Below are positions 19,359 to 28,619 of a DNA stretch of 64,000 nucleotides, piece by piece. Each line of letters begins with the position of its first letter. The first letter of the stretch is position 1. Origin of the DNA: Legionella saoudiensis (lineage in GTDB: Bacteria; Pseudomonadota; Gammaproteobacteria; Legionellales; Legionellaceae); NCBI RefSeq assembly GCF_001465875.1, contig NZ_LN901323.1, positions 436,501-500,500 on the forward strand. Direction: 5' to 3'. The notes under the pieces were generated by a model, which was not told the DNA's origin, did not search any database, and worked only from the letters and a program-made list of their open reading frames with translations. The translations under genes and the position numbers were made by a program.

Positions 19359-20523
19359 TGATAAGTATCCCTCCTGCGGCGACAATACGATCACCTGGTT
19401 TTAGCCCAGAACGAATGCGAACATAGTTTCCATCCTCAGGCCCGAGTACCACCGTACGCTGCATAAAGGTCCAGGGAGCAATTTCTATAAAAACAGAGGT
19501 GGTGTCATTATGCATAAGTAAGGCGGATAATGGGATTATCGGTTGTTCTTCTTGGGGAATTTCGGTCTTAATAGTGGCAAACATATTGGGTTGCAAACGC
19601 TCATCAGAGTTTAATAGAGCAATGCGCGATTTATTGCAACGAGTGTCTGGATCGAGAAGGTTATTTGTAAAGGTAATGGTGCCATTCCACGATTGTTGGG
19701 GATAAGCGGCTACATACACGGTTACTTTTTGCCCTTTTTTAACCCAGGGGACGGTCTGTTCTGGAACACAAGCGGTAACCCATACGACCTGATTATTGGA
19801 GAGATTAAAAAGAGGTGTGCTCTGATCAGTAATATAGGCACCATTCCCATAATTTAGCGCGGTAATCTTACCGTTAATAGGAGCCAGTATTTGCAATAAA
19901 CTTTCTTTATTTTGCCCTAGTGCCTCTAATGCGGTTTGGGCACGCTGCATCTCTGCTTGGGCCTGCCGGTAATTATTTTTTATTTGCTCTACGTCTTTAA
20001 TAGAGTTTGCGCCAGCTCGATTAACTTTTTGGGCGCGACTCCAGGCTTCTGTTGCTTGTTTTAATGCACTTTGTGCTTTGATTTTATCAGCATAGGCTTG
20101 GGCCATCGCCGGCGATTGCATGGTGGCTAAAACTTGACCTTTTTCTACGGTATCACCTAGCTGAATGTTTAAACTTACCAGTTGTCCAGTTAAGGGCGGT
20201 AAAATTGCAATGCTGCGGGTTTGCTCGGCATCTACTACTCCCGCAAGTGTAATAATATGAGGAGCATGAGAGGCTTTGATGGTTTGTACATTTAGCTGCG
20301 CACGCAGTGGTGAGTGTTCGGGAACTTTGATGCGATTGCCTTCGCGTATAAGCATTGGTTCGTGGTTGTTATTTTTAGTATGGTTTCCTAAGGTCCAAAA
20401 ATAAAACACGATAAGTATTAATAATAACAAGAGGACTGCGGCGATCTGCATTATTTTTTGTTGACGATAAGGGAGTTTTTTATAGCGATCGCGTTGGGCC
20501 GAGATCAATGAATGAATGTCCAT
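19351..20523 (-). CDS. RND periplasmic adaptor (membrane fusion protein), CzcB-like
   Basis: A 390-residue adaptor bridging pump and outer channel. One N-terminal membrane anchor (about residues 27-46) follows a basic cytoplasmic start. A barrel/lipoyl half-motif (LTGQLVSLNIQLGDTVEKGQVLATM, about 130-155) precedes an alpha-helical hairpin (about 160-205) and the second lipoyl half (ILAPINGKITALNYGNGAYI). Beta-barrel and membrane-proximal domains end the protein (RIRSGLKPGDRIVAAGGILI). No His-rich metal-binding N-terminus is present. It is the first gene of the operon; its last codons overlap the pump start. Confidence 0.9.
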   Translation of the reverse strand: MDIHSLISAQRDRYKKLPYRQQKIMQIAAVLLLLLILIVFYFWTLGNHTKNNNHEPMLIREGNRIKVPEHSPLRAQLNVQTIKASHAPHIITLAGVVDAEQTRSIAILPPLTGQLVSLNIQLGDTVEKGQVLATMQSPAMAQAYADKIKAQSALKQATEAWSRAQKVNRAGANSIKDVEQIKNNYRQAQAEMQRAQTALEALGQNKESLLQILAPINGKITALNYGNGAYITDQSTPLFNLSNNQVVWVTACVPEQTVPWVKKGQKVTVYVAAYPQQSWNGTITFTNNLLDPDTRCNKSRIALLNSDERLQPNMFATIKTEIPQEEQPIIPLSALLMHNDTTSVFIEIAPWTFMQRTVVLGPEDGNYVRIRSGLKPGDRIVAAGGILIND

Positions 20524-20556
20524 AAATCCAATCTTTGTTATTTTGTTTATTGATTG

Positions 20557-20571
20557 ACCCTAACTTAGGGT
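20557..20571. promoter_or_regulatory. Candidate operator dyad ahead of the metal efflux operon
   Basis: ACCCTAA and TTAGGGT form a perfect 7-base inverted repeat around a single C, 34 bases before the adaptor gene. Its shape recalls MerR-family operators, but a matching -35/-10 pair with 19-base spacing is not clear on the operon strand and no regulator gene is adjacent. Confidence 0.35.
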
Positions 20572-20667
20572 TGGGAAGAAGGTCCATTTGTCTTTTGATA
20601 TCATCAACTAAACTGCAAAATTAAGCAAGAGTTGAGTGTTTGGGAAGCTAGGCGGGGCTTTAATTAA

Positions 20668-20693
20668 TGGCGCAAGCCCAAGGGCTTGCCATT
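20668..20693. terminator. Hairpin between thiolase and efflux operon
   Basis: CAAGCCC and GGGCTTG pair around AA, with outer arms ATGG and CCAT and a two-base bulge. It lies about 17 bases past the thiolase stop, on its downstream side. No long T run follows, so termination is only likely. Confidence 0.35.
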
Positions 20694-20709
20694 ATTTACG
20701 ATATGGGCG

Positions 20710-21984
20710 CTAGCGCTCCAGTATGGCAACAACACCCATGCCACCTGCAGTACAAATGCTTACAAGAATCCGTCCTTTGCCCGCTTCAGCAAGTATTTTG
20801 GCAGCCGCACCGACAATACGCCCACCAGTCGCAGCAAAAGGATGGCCTAAGGCTAGGCTTCCACCTTTAACATTCATTTTTTGCACGTCAATACTTCCTA
20901 ATGGCTTATCGCGGTGCAATATTTTTTGGCAATATTCAGCAGACTCCCAGGCTTTTAGGGTACATAATACTTGCCCAGCAAAGGCCTCGTGAATTTCATA
21001 AAAATCAAAATCTTGTAAGGTGAGATTATTGCGCTCCAACAGGCGGCTTACCGCAATGGTTGGTGCCATCAAGAGCCCTGCGCCATGAACATAATCTACC
21101 GCCGCCACCTCGCAATCGACAAAATAGGCAAGGGGTTCTAATTGATGCGCTTGGGCCCATTCGGGAGAGCCTAATAAAACAGCAGAGGCACCGTCGGTTA
21201 GTGGGGTAGAATTCCCCGCAGTTAAACTACCAGTGGCTGATTTATCAAAAGCGGGTTTTAATTTAGCTAATTTTTCTAGAGTTGTTTCTTTGCGGGTAAT
21301 GGTGTCTCGCGTTAAAGTATCCATGGGGACAATTAAATCATCATAAAATCCCGCATCATAGGCTTTGATGGCATTTTGATGGGAGCGAAAAGCCAGCTCA
21401 TCTTGAGCTTCCCGGCTGATTTTCCATTCTTTAACCATGAGTTCGCAATGTTCGCCCATCGATAATCCGGTACGGGGTTCGCGTACTTCCGGCAATAAGG
21501 GTTTTAGCATACTGAGGCGGAATTTTTTGCTGACTTGTAATTTTTCTTTCCAACCCTTCGCCTGTTGAAATTCGATTAAAAAATGCGTGAGACGGCGTTG
21601 GCCAATTAAGGGAATATCCGAATTGGTATCAGTACCGCCACCAATGCCGCTGCTCATTTGTCCACTGGCGATTTTGAGGGCCACCAGATTGATGGCTTCA
21701 AGGCCTGTGCCGCAAGCACGCTGTATGGTTAGGCCAGGTGTTTCTGGCGATAGCGCACTTCCTAGAACGACCTCACGGGAAAGGTTCCAGTCAAAGGGAT
21801 GATTAATTACTGCGCCGGCGATTACATCGCCTAAACATTCGCCCTCAATTTTGCTTTTCTTGATGAGGCCAGCAACCGCAGCACCTAATAAATCCTGATT
21901 GGACTTACCAGTATAAAGCGTTTGAGATTTAACAAAAGGGGTACGGGAGCTCCCTAGAATTGCGACTTTTTTAGCCATGTTCAT
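20710..21984 (-). CDS. Acetyl-CoA C-acyltransferase (thiolase), FadI-like
   Basis: Cleaves 3-ketoacyl-CoA with CoA in fatty-acid beta-oxidation, or runs in reverse to condense acetyl-CoA. The 424-residue thiolase fold shows the nucleophilic Cys in QRACGTGLEAINL (near 90), the His in GHPFAATGGR and the second Cys in SICTAGGMG near the C-terminus. N-terminal ILGSSRTPFVKS and TGKSNQDLLG, and length near 425-435, resemble FadI more than short biosynthetic thiolases. The start is the ATG at 21984 with AAGGAG five bases ahead. No fadJ partner is adjacent, so the pathway assignment is tentative. Confidence 0.88.
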   Translation of the reverse strand: MNMAKKVAILGSSRTPFVKSQTLYTGKSNQDLLGAAVAGLIKKSKIEGECLGDVIAGAVINHPFDWNLSREVVLGSALSPETPGLTIQRACGTGLEAINLVALKIASGQMSSGIGGGTDTNSDIPLIGQRRLTHFLIEFQQAKGWKEKLQVSKKFRLSMLKPLLPEVREPRTGLSMGEHCELMVKEWKISREAQDELAFRSHQNAIKAYDAGFYDDLIVPMDTLTRDTITRKETTLEKLAKLKPAFDKSATGSLTAGNSTPLTDGASAVLLGSPEWAQAHQLEPLAYFVDCEVAAVDYVHGAGLLMAPTIAVSRLLERNNLTLQDFDFYEIHEAFAGQVLCTLKAWESAEYCQKILHRDKPLGSIDVQKMNVKGGSLALGHPFAATGGRIVGAAAKILAEAGKGRILVSICTAGGMGVVAILER

Positions 21985-22126
21985 GATTTCTCCTTCTATC
22001 CTATTTAGCATAGACTAAAAAGGACGCTATACTTTTAATCTGGAGTGAATTTTAAGGCTGTAAGGGTGGAAAATGAAGCGGATAAGGATCATCTCAATAG
22101 TTAGGTAAGCTGATTGCAACTCATGG

Positions 22127-22157
22127 CGCCTTTGGGAGCATTATTCTCCCAAAGGCG
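22127..22157. repeat. Perfect 12-base inverted repeat
   Basis: CGCCTTTGGGAG (22127-22138), loop CATTATT, CTCCCAAAGGCG (22146-22157). It lies 45 bases past the stop of the coiled-coil gene and upstream of the thiolase gene, both on the minus strand. No T run follows on the minus strand, so it may be a processed 3' hairpin, a weak terminator or a regulatory stem. Confidence 0.5.
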
Positions 22158-22201
22158 GCGATAAATTCCTGAGGTAAGCACCCTTAGCTGCACTTGTTAG
22201 A

Positions 22202-23491
22202 TTAAGAAACTACCACAGCTTGAGTTAGTTCACTGGTTGGTGCTTCTTGCGAAGTGTTTTTTACGGCAAAAAATCCTCTTTTACTCAATGCATTAATTAG
22301 TTCTTCCGTGGATAATTTATTAATTAATTCTTCCGCTTTAACTCGCTCTACTTGCTGTTGGCGGCGATCACCGAGCTGGGTAATTCGCTCTATTTGCTGA
22401 CGCAGGGCATCGAGTTGTACTTTATAGTCCTCATTATTTTGCTGCAAATTGCTTTGGGTTGTAGCCAGTTTTTTTTCTGTTTCACTAATAGTCTGGCCAA
22501 GAGAATTAAATTTCTCATCTTGAGTGACAAAAAATGCATCCAGACGTTTTTTAAAATCTTCTTGCTGTTGTTCGCCAACAAGGGATGTTTCAACTAGTTG
22601 AGCTACAGTGTCTTGCAGTGTAAGCACAGTTTTTTTCGTTTTTTCTAGCTCCAATGCCAATTTTTCCTCTATAAAGGTAAACTGCTCTATTTTGTTCTTT
22701 AGAGTTTCTTGGCTAATACGATAATTTTCCGTGGCTTGTAAAAGCTTAATCTCATTGATTTCTAGTAAGTCTTTTTTTTCCTGTATTTTCTCTTTCAAGG
22801 CAGTTGCTGCCGCCTCTAAGGACTCCTTGGTTTGCTTTAGGGATTCAGTTAGTTCCGTTGCAGCTTTAATTTCTTGGCCCAATGTTTCCAATTTTTCGGT
22901 TAACTCTACATTGCTCTCATGCAGGATAGAGTTTTCTGCGCTAAATTTTTCAACTTCTTCACCTAATTTTTGGCGTATTTTATCTAACGCCGTAATGGTT
23001 AGCTCTAAAAGATTGGCCAGCCCTAAAACCCCTTTAGTTAAACTGTCAATGATATTTACAGTGTGATTATGATGATCATCGAGAATAATTCCACCACCAG
23101 CATAAGCAAGAGTGGTAATCCCGCACAATGCCAGTAAAAACCCAACATTAGCAACCAAACCTAAAATTAATGTAGGGACGGTCACGGTGAGCCCACCCAT
23201 GACTTTTTGCCATAAGGGCAGCTCGCCCCAATAGTCTGCTGCACGCGAGAAAAGGCTGGGATTTTTTTCCATGCTTTTAATGGTAACGACTAGACTTTCT
23301 TTGATTTTTTTAAAAATATCTTCGGTGATGAGTAATTTTTCAATATCAGTTTTCTCATCGGATTGTGCTTTCTTGATTAGCAATTCAATATCAAGTGTTT
23401 CAGGAAGAGCCTCGGGTGTCTTTACATGGAGAAGTGCTTCCTGCGCTACGACATGATCTTTGATGATTACTTCATTTTCTTTGGTAGCCAT
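22202..23491 (-). CDS. Coiled-coil protein with transmembrane hairpin (LegC-like architecture)
   Basis: A 429-residue protein. Residues 99-137 are a long hydrophobic block broken by a Gly/Asn turn (TLILGLVANVGFLLALCG), most simply two membrane helices. From about 160 to 385 it is almost continuous heptad-type sequence rich in Glu, Lys, Leu and Gln, a long coiled coil. The N-terminal 90 residues are charged. A membrane hairpin plus coiled coil is the layout of Legionella LegC/Ylf effectors and of chlamydial inclusion proteins that act on host membrane fusion. Similarity here is of layout only. AAAGGAA lies six bases ahead of the ATG. Stand-alone gene. Confidence 0.6.
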   Translation of the reverse strand: MATKENEVIIKDHVVAQEALLHVKTPEALPETLDIELLIKKAQSDEKTDIEKLLITEDIFKKIKESLVVTIKSMEKNPSLFSRAADYWGELPLWQKVMGGLTVTVPTLILGLVANVGFLLALCGITTLAYAGGGIILDDHHNHTVNIIDSLTKGVLGLANLLELTITALDKIRQKLGEEVEKFSAENSILHESNVELTEKLETLGQEIKAATELTESLKQTKESLEAAATALKEKIQEKKDLLEINEIKLLQATENYRISQETLKNKIEQFTFIEEKLALELEKTKKTVLTLQDTVAQLVETSLVGEQQQEDFKKRLDAFFVTQDEKFNSLGQTISETEKKLATTQSNLQQNNEDYKVQLDALRQQIERITQLGDRRQQQVERVKAEELINKLSTEELINALSKRGFFAVKNTSQEAPTSELTQAVVVS

Positions 23492-23857
23492 AATCAGTTC
23501 CTTTGACTAAGAATTTCCCTGTAATTTTTATTTTTAACCAAAAAATAGGATAAAACAAGTAAATAATTTTCATTTAAATTCAAATTGTTACAAGAAAAGC
23601 AAACATTGAGTTCAAAAAAAGAACATATTAGTGCTTTCAGCAATGGTAAGGACGGCTATTATCATGCTATTGCCTTGTTTTTACAATATTTTTTCCAAGC
23701 CACTAGCAATAAAATGTAAAAGGTGCCAATTAAAGAATCTATTATTTGTATTTTTTAATTATTTTGTGCCCTAATTTTAAGACAGATGTCCTAAAAAGAG
23801 ATATACTGGTTTGTTGTGTTTATTCTAGCTGGTTTTTAAGAAAAGGTAGTATTTTTT
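23492..23857. other. AT-rich intergenic region between divergent genes
   Basis: Separates the coiled-coil gene (minus) from rapA (plus). It is markedly AT-rich and I see no gene, tRNA or repeat in it. The only supported signal is the rapA promoter candidate near its right end. Confidence 0.6.
23779..23807 (+). promoter_or_regulatory. Candidate rapA promoter
   Basis: AAGACA (23779-23784), 17-base spacer, TATACT (23802-23807), about 50 bases before the rapA ATG. Confidence 0.45.
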
Positions 23858-26743
23858 ATGACATTTAGCATTGGTCAACGGTGGATAAGTAATACTGAAT
23901 CGCAATTAGGCTTGGGGATTATTACAGATTTAAGTAGCAGGCAAGTGAGCATCAGCTTTCCTGCTGCGGGTGAGGAACGTATTTATTCTACGGATAATGC
24001 GCCATTGAGTCGCATTATTTATAAAGAAGGCGAAGAAGTTGTTACCAGTAAACAGCAGAAAATACGACTAACTCACATTGAGGAGCGTCAGGGACTGTTT
24101 TTCTATAGTGGTATTGATGAGACAGGGGATGAAATCCAAATAAGTGAAGTTTCATTAAATTGTTTTATTAACTTAAATACGCCACAACAACGACTTTTTA
24201 GTGGTTTGTTGGATAAGCTAAGTTCTTTCCGTTTAAGAGTTGATACTTTAAATCATGCCAGCAGGTTACAGCAATCTAAGGTTCGTGGATTATTAGGCTC
24301 GCGTACCAGTCATTTACCACATCAGGTTTATATTGCCAGCGAAGTAGCGCAACGCCATGCACCGCGTGTACTACTCGCGGATGAGGTGGGGCTAGGTAAA
24401 ACCATTGAAGCAGGGATGATCCTCCATTACCAATTGTTCACTGGACGCGCTAATCGGGTATTGATTGTGGTACCGCAATCATTAATTCACCAGTGGCTTG
24501 TGGAAATGATTCGTCGATTTAATCTGCATTTTTCGATTATTGATGCCAGTCGTTATAAAGAAACGCCCGATACTTATGGTGAAGATGATTATGACTATGA
24601 CGAGGAATTGGACGAAAATGAAGTAAAGCCCAATACAGCCAATCCTTTCGAAACCGAAACCTTGGTTTTATGTAGTTTAGATTTCCTCATGGAACATGAT
24701 GAGGCTCGTGAGCAAGCGATTGCAAGCGGCTGGGATTTATTGGTTATTGATGAAGCGCATCACTTGCAATGGTCAGAAACGGATGTAAGCCCTGAATATG
24801 AATGTGTGGAAGCTTTAGCTGCTCAAAGCAAAGGTTTGCTCCTACTAACGGCAACCCCGGAGCAAGCAGGGATCGCCAGTCATTTTGCCCGCCTGCGCTT
24901 GCTGGATCCTTCTCGATATTATGATCTTGCCGCATTTAAGAAGGAAGAAGAAGGATATCAACAGATTAATCAGTTGGTACAAGAACTTTTAGCCTATGAT
25001 ACTCATACACCATTAAGTCAATTACCCTCGCAATTAAGGCAGCAGTTGGATGCTTACTTAGGTGCAATAAAAGGGGAAGACATCCAGGGGGTTATTAAAA
25101 ACCTCTTAGATCGCCACGGAACTGGCCGTGTATTATTCCGTAACACCCGTGCCGCAATTCAAGGATTCCCACAGCGTCATGTACATGCCTATCCTTTGGA
25201 GCGGCCAGAGCTTTACTCCTCGCTTGCAGGACAATCTGGAGTTACTAATTTATCCCCAGAGAATTTCCTAAATAAAGAGCTTTGGTTAGGGCGTGATCCG
25301 CGAGTTGCTTGGCTTGCTAATAAAGTTAAAGAACTCTTCCCGCAAAAAGTCTTGGTGATTTGTGCTAAAGCAAAAACAGCGATTGCTTTAGAACAACACT
25401 TTAAATTAAGTGCAGGTATTCGTAGTACGGCCTTCCATGAAGGTTTATCCATTATTGAGCGCGATCGTGCTGCAGCTTATTTTGCTGAGGAAGAGGAGGG
25501 CGCTCAGGTAATGATTTGCTCCGAAATTGGCAGTGAGGGGCGAAACTTCCAATTCGCGCATCACTTAGTTCTATTTGATTTGCCCATAAACCCCGATCTC
25601 CTAGAACAGCGTATTGGCCGTCTGGATCGTATAGGCCAGCAGCATGATATTGAAATTCATGTTCCTTACCTAATGAATACAGCTCAGGAAAAACTGTTTC
25701 GTTGGTATCATGAAGGGATAAATTTATTCGCGAAGAGTTGTTCAGTTGGCTTTTCACTTTATGAAGAATTTGCGGAACGTTTATTGCCTATTTTAGATCA
25801 GGCCATGAACTCCACCGATGACACCCTACTCAATCAGCTCATCGCGGATACTCAATTGCGTACCGAACAAATTAATCAAGCCTTGCATGAGGGACGAGAT
25901 CGTTTATTGGAGTTGAATTCCTGCAATATGTCTCAAGCTCAAACGTTGATCGCCGACATTGAAGCGGAAGAAAACTGCTTGGATTTAGAAAACTACATGG
26001 CGCAAGTGTTCCATGAATACGGTATTGATCATGAATACCATTCTGAAGGCACTGAAGTTTTACATCCTACGGATCATATGAAAACTAGCCATTTCCCAGG
26101 ATTAAGGGAAGAGGGGGTGACGGTTACTTATGCTCGTCCTAAAGCATTACAGCGCGAGGATATGGAATTTTTGAGTTGGGAACATCCCATGGTTAGTGAA
26201 AGTATGGAAATGATTCTCGATTCAGAAGTGGGTAATGCAACCTTAGGAACGATTTCGGTGAAAAGTATTGCACCAGGCACCGTATTTTTAGAATCATTCT
26301 ATACGATCAATTGTGCTTCGCCCAAACATTTGCAATTGGATCGCTTCTTACCATTAACACCAATTAGGGTATTTATGGATGTTTCCGGTAAAAACCTCTC
26401 TAAGGTCTTGGACTACACGCAATTGAACCAGATGTGCCAATCGGTTAAACGTCATTTGGGTTATCCAATCATCACCCAAATACATGAGATGGTAGAAACC
26501 ATTTTGGCAAAGACCAAACTAGTGGCTGAAGGGCAATTAGCTGAGATTGTTGAGCAGGCAAAAGAGCAAATGCGTAAAAGCATTCGCTATGAGGTGGAGC
26601 GGCTTGAGGCGTTGCAAGCAATTAACCCTGCTATTCGTCAGGATGAAATTGATTTTTTCAAACAGCAGCTTAACGATAGTGAGCATTATATGGATAGTGC
26701 GGCTTTGCAATTGCAAGCGCTTCGAGTTGTTATTAATAAGTAG
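23858..26743 (+). CDS. rapA: RNA polymerase-associated ATPase RapA (HepA)
   Basis: A Swi2/Snf2 ATPase that binds RNA polymerase and helps recycle it after transcription. The 961 residues match the E. coli protein along nearly all its length: an N-terminal Tudor-like pair (FSIGQRWISNTESQLGLG), Walker A in LLADEVGLGKTIEAGMILH near 175, DEAHH in LLVIDEAHHL, ATPEQAGIASHFARLRLLDP, and the second RecA lobe with FHEGLSIIERDRAAAYFAEE, ICSEIGSEGRNFQF and EQRIGRLDRIGQ. An Asp/Glu/Tyr-rich stretch of about 20 residues (near 245-265) is extra relative to E. coli. Monocistronic with its own promoter. Confidence 0.97.
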   Translation: MTFSIGQRWISNTESQLGLGIITDLSSRQVSISFPAAGEERIYSTDNAPLSRIIYKEGEEVVTSKQQKIRLTHIEERQGLFFYSGIDETGDEIQISEVSLNCFINLNTPQQRLFSGLLDKLSSFRLRVDTLNHASRLQQSKVRGLLGSRTSHLPHQVYIASEVAQRHAPRVLLADEVGLGKTIEAGMILHYQLFTGRANRVLIVVPQSLIHQWLVEMIRRFNLHFSIIDASRYKETPDTYGEDDYDYDEELDENEVKPNTANPFETETLVLCSLDFLMEHDEAREQAIASGWDLLVIDEAHHLQWSETDVSPEYECVEALAAQSKGLLLLTATPEQAGIASHFARLRLLDPSRYYDLAAFKKEEEGYQQINQLVQELLAYDTHTPLSQLPSQLRQQLDAYLGAIKGEDIQGVIKNLLDRHGTGRVLFRNTRAAIQGFPQRHVHAYPLERPELYSSLAGQSGVTNLSPENFLNKELWLGRDPRVAWLANKVKELFPQKVLVICAKAKTAIALEQHFKLSAGIRSTAFHEGLSIIERDRAAAYFAEEEEGAQVMICSEIGSEGRNFQFAHHLVLFDLPINPDLLEQRIGRLDRIGQQHDIEIHVPYLMNTAQEKLFRWYHEGINLFAKSCSVGFSLYEEFAERLLPILDQAMNSTDDTLLNQLIADTQLRTEQINQALHEGRDRLLELNSCNMSQAQTLIADIEAEENCLDLENYMAQVFHEYGIDHEYHSEGTEVLHPTDHMKTSHFPGLREEGVTVTYARPKALQREDMEFLSWEHPMVSESMEMILDSEVGNATLGTISVKSIAPGTVFLESFYTINCASPKHLQLDRFLPLTPIRVFMDVSGKNLSKVLDYTQLNQMCQSVKRHLGYPIITQIHEMVETILAKTKLVAEGQLAEIVEQAKEQMRKSIRYEVERLEALQAINPAIRQDEIDFFKQQLNDSEHYMDSAALQLQALRVVINK

Positions 26744-27010
26744 TACATCCTAAGAAAAAGCTGGGCCTCGAATGCAGCAAAACCATATGCTGCATTCACA
26801 GGTTCGCTCTTGAAACTTAGGTGATGTAGCGTTTCATCTCAACTATAAATTTGCTAGCTTCTTATAGCTATTTTCCCAGCACCCCATTTGGTGGCTTTTT
26901 AGCGCTTTCTTGTTTGCACCTTGGTATATACTTATTTATTTTGTGGCAATGAACTTATATATTCATGAGTGCTTGGCATTATGGTGATTTCCTAAAATGA
27001 GGAAGGCAAA

Positions 27011-28561
27011 ATGAATCTGACAGAATGGTGGTTAGCATGGGGCGCAGAGCTTGATGAGTTAGCGACCAAAGTTAGCGACTCTCAGACAGAGTCTTGGCTT
27101 GCGGCTCGGGCTATGATTGCCGAAGGAGCCCAGATTGAGGCTAATTTTTTGTGGGGATTGCACTATGCAGCTAAGATTAATGCCGCTGCTGAAAAATTGG
27201 GAGCTCCTTTTTATAACCAAGAGGCTGGGAAACGAATGCATTTACCCAGTATTGGTTCTCCTGAAACCTTATTATTTGCCCTAACTTATTATCATCATTT
27301 ACTGCGCTATCAATCAATTAATCAGGGCAACTCTTTAGTTTTAGCTCAGATTCTTAAAGAACAACCTGGCGTTAACTATGCGGCAAAGGAGCTCAAAAAA
27401 CGTCTTGATGAGTATTGCCAGGCACCAGAACACATTGCCGCAGTACAAGCAACATGGCCCGAAACGGCACAGCTACCGGGACCTGGTTTATTGGTGCAAG
27501 TAGAACAATGGCTTGCTACAGAACCCATAGTAGACAAATTGCTGAAACAATTGGAGCAGGCCACAGGTAAAATAGTCGGGGAATTTGATGTCGAATGTGA
27601 AAACATCAATACGCTGTTTACCAAAATAGGCAACTTATTAGAAGGTAAAATGGCCTCATTAAGGGAAATTACTGCTTATAAAAAACTCATCGAATTATTA
27701 AACGAAGATACGCTACTACCTAATGATTTAACCGAGCCCAATAGTTTAAAAAATAATTATCCCGACTTTGCTGAATACTGGCTGGCTTTAAATGAACATA
27801 TTCCTCCTATCAGTAAGAAAAAAGCACTGAGTATTACTGGGGTACGAACGGTGATTGGGGTGACGCGTTTTGCGTTAGGGATGTTAAGCTCGCTAACGCA
27901 GACGGTTGTGGGACATTTTACTCCGCGCTATGTAAATGAGTTGGCGACCAGTGCAGTAAATGCTGTGGGTAATTTTGCTTCTGCCCTAACCCCCGCTTCA
28001 ACTTTAGAACAGCGCAAAAAGTTATTAATCCAGCATGCAGAGCAAATCATTGCTACTTCAGCAGCCTCATTAAATTGCCAACAAGATGCTCAAATTGGTG
28101 CTCATGATTTTAAACGATTGAGTGCAACCGAAGTAAATGGTTTGGTTGATAAGCTGTCTTTAGTACAACGTTTGCTTACCTTAAAGCAATGTTTAGCCAT
28201 TTATCAAATAGAGCATACAACTGGTTTTGCCAAGTTTTCATTATCGAGTGTCTTAAAACCGATCACTGAATTATTAAGTCATACATTTTTACGACCCTTA
28301 ATGTTTGACACGATATTGCTGGTGCTGGAAGCTGAGCAATTAGAGCAGCAGGTTAGTGAGCTTATTACTACGGCTAAATCTGAAGAGGAGCTGGACCCTA
28401 AAGTTTTAAAGACGCGATTGGTTAATACATTGAAGGAAACGGAAATAAGGGTCAGGTATGTTCCGAAAAATAGTAAATTTATTTTTTTTAAAGAGGAAAG
28501 TGAAAAGGCGTTAAAAAACTTTACTGAGGTAGTTAAGCATACGTTAAATAGCCCGCTGTAA
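27011..28561 (+). CDS. Hypothetical helical protein
   Basis: A 516-residue protein of no family I recognise. AGGAAGG sits four bases before the ATG. It is predominantly helical, opens with MNLTEWWLAWGAELDEL, and has a Gly/Ala/Val-rich, mildly hydrophobic central part (about 275-330, TRFALGMLSSLTQTVVGHF and AVNAVGNFASALTP) that may touch or span membrane. The last 100 residues are Leu/Glu-rich helices. No catalytic motif is visible. It converges on the next gene over a strong hairpin. Likely lineage-specific. Confidence 0.55.
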   Translation: MNLTEWWLAWGAELDELATKVSDSQTESWLAARAMIAEGAQIEANFLWGLHYAAKINAAAEKLGAPFYNQEAGKRMHLPSIGSPETLLFALTYYHHLLRYQSINQGNSLVLAQILKEQPGVNYAAKELKKRLDEYCQAPEHIAAVQATWPETAQLPGPGLLVQVEQWLATEPIVDKLLKQLEQATGKIVGEFDVECENINTLFTKIGNLLEGKMASLREITAYKKLIELLNEDTLLPNDLTEPNSLKNNYPDFAEYWLALNEHIPPISKKKALSITGVRTVIGVTRFALGMLSSLTQTVVGHFTPRYVNELATSAVNAVGNFASALTPASTLEQRKKLLIQHAEQIIATSAASLNCQQDAQIGAHDFKRLSATEVNGLVDKLSLVQRLLTLKQCLAIYQIEHTTGFAKFSLSSVLKPITELLSHTFLRPLMFDTILLVLEAEQLEQQVSELITTAKSEEELDPKVLKTRLVNTLKETEIRVRYVPKNSKFIFFKEESEKALKNFTEVVKHTLNSPL

Positions 28562-28565
28562 CGGG

Positions 28566-28589
28566 TAGGCTGGGCTTCAGCCCAGCCTA
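28566..28589. terminator. Perfect hairpin between convergent genes, GGCTGGGCT family
   Basis: TAGGCTGGGCT and AGCCCAGCCTA are perfect 11-base arms around TC, five bases past one stop and 31 past the other. The same stem unit recurs at 47228-47298, so it is both a repeat and a plausible bidirectional terminator, although no T run adjoins it. Confidence 0.6.
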
Positions 28590-28619
28590 TAGTGATAATC
28601 CATGTGGTGGCGTTTTGAA

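Noticed and set aside
14791-20523. Multidrug (AcrAB-type) assignment for the RND operon
   Set aside because: The TM4 Asp/Asp/Glu pattern and overall motif set are of the heavy-metal subfamily.
22127-22157. Calling the perfect 12-base inverted repeat a Rho-independent terminator
   Set aside because: No T run follows the stem in the gene direction.
26948-26986. Short reading frame (12 codons) upstream of the 516-residue gene as a leader peptide
   Set aside because: No ribosome site and no amino-acid bias or attenuator structure.
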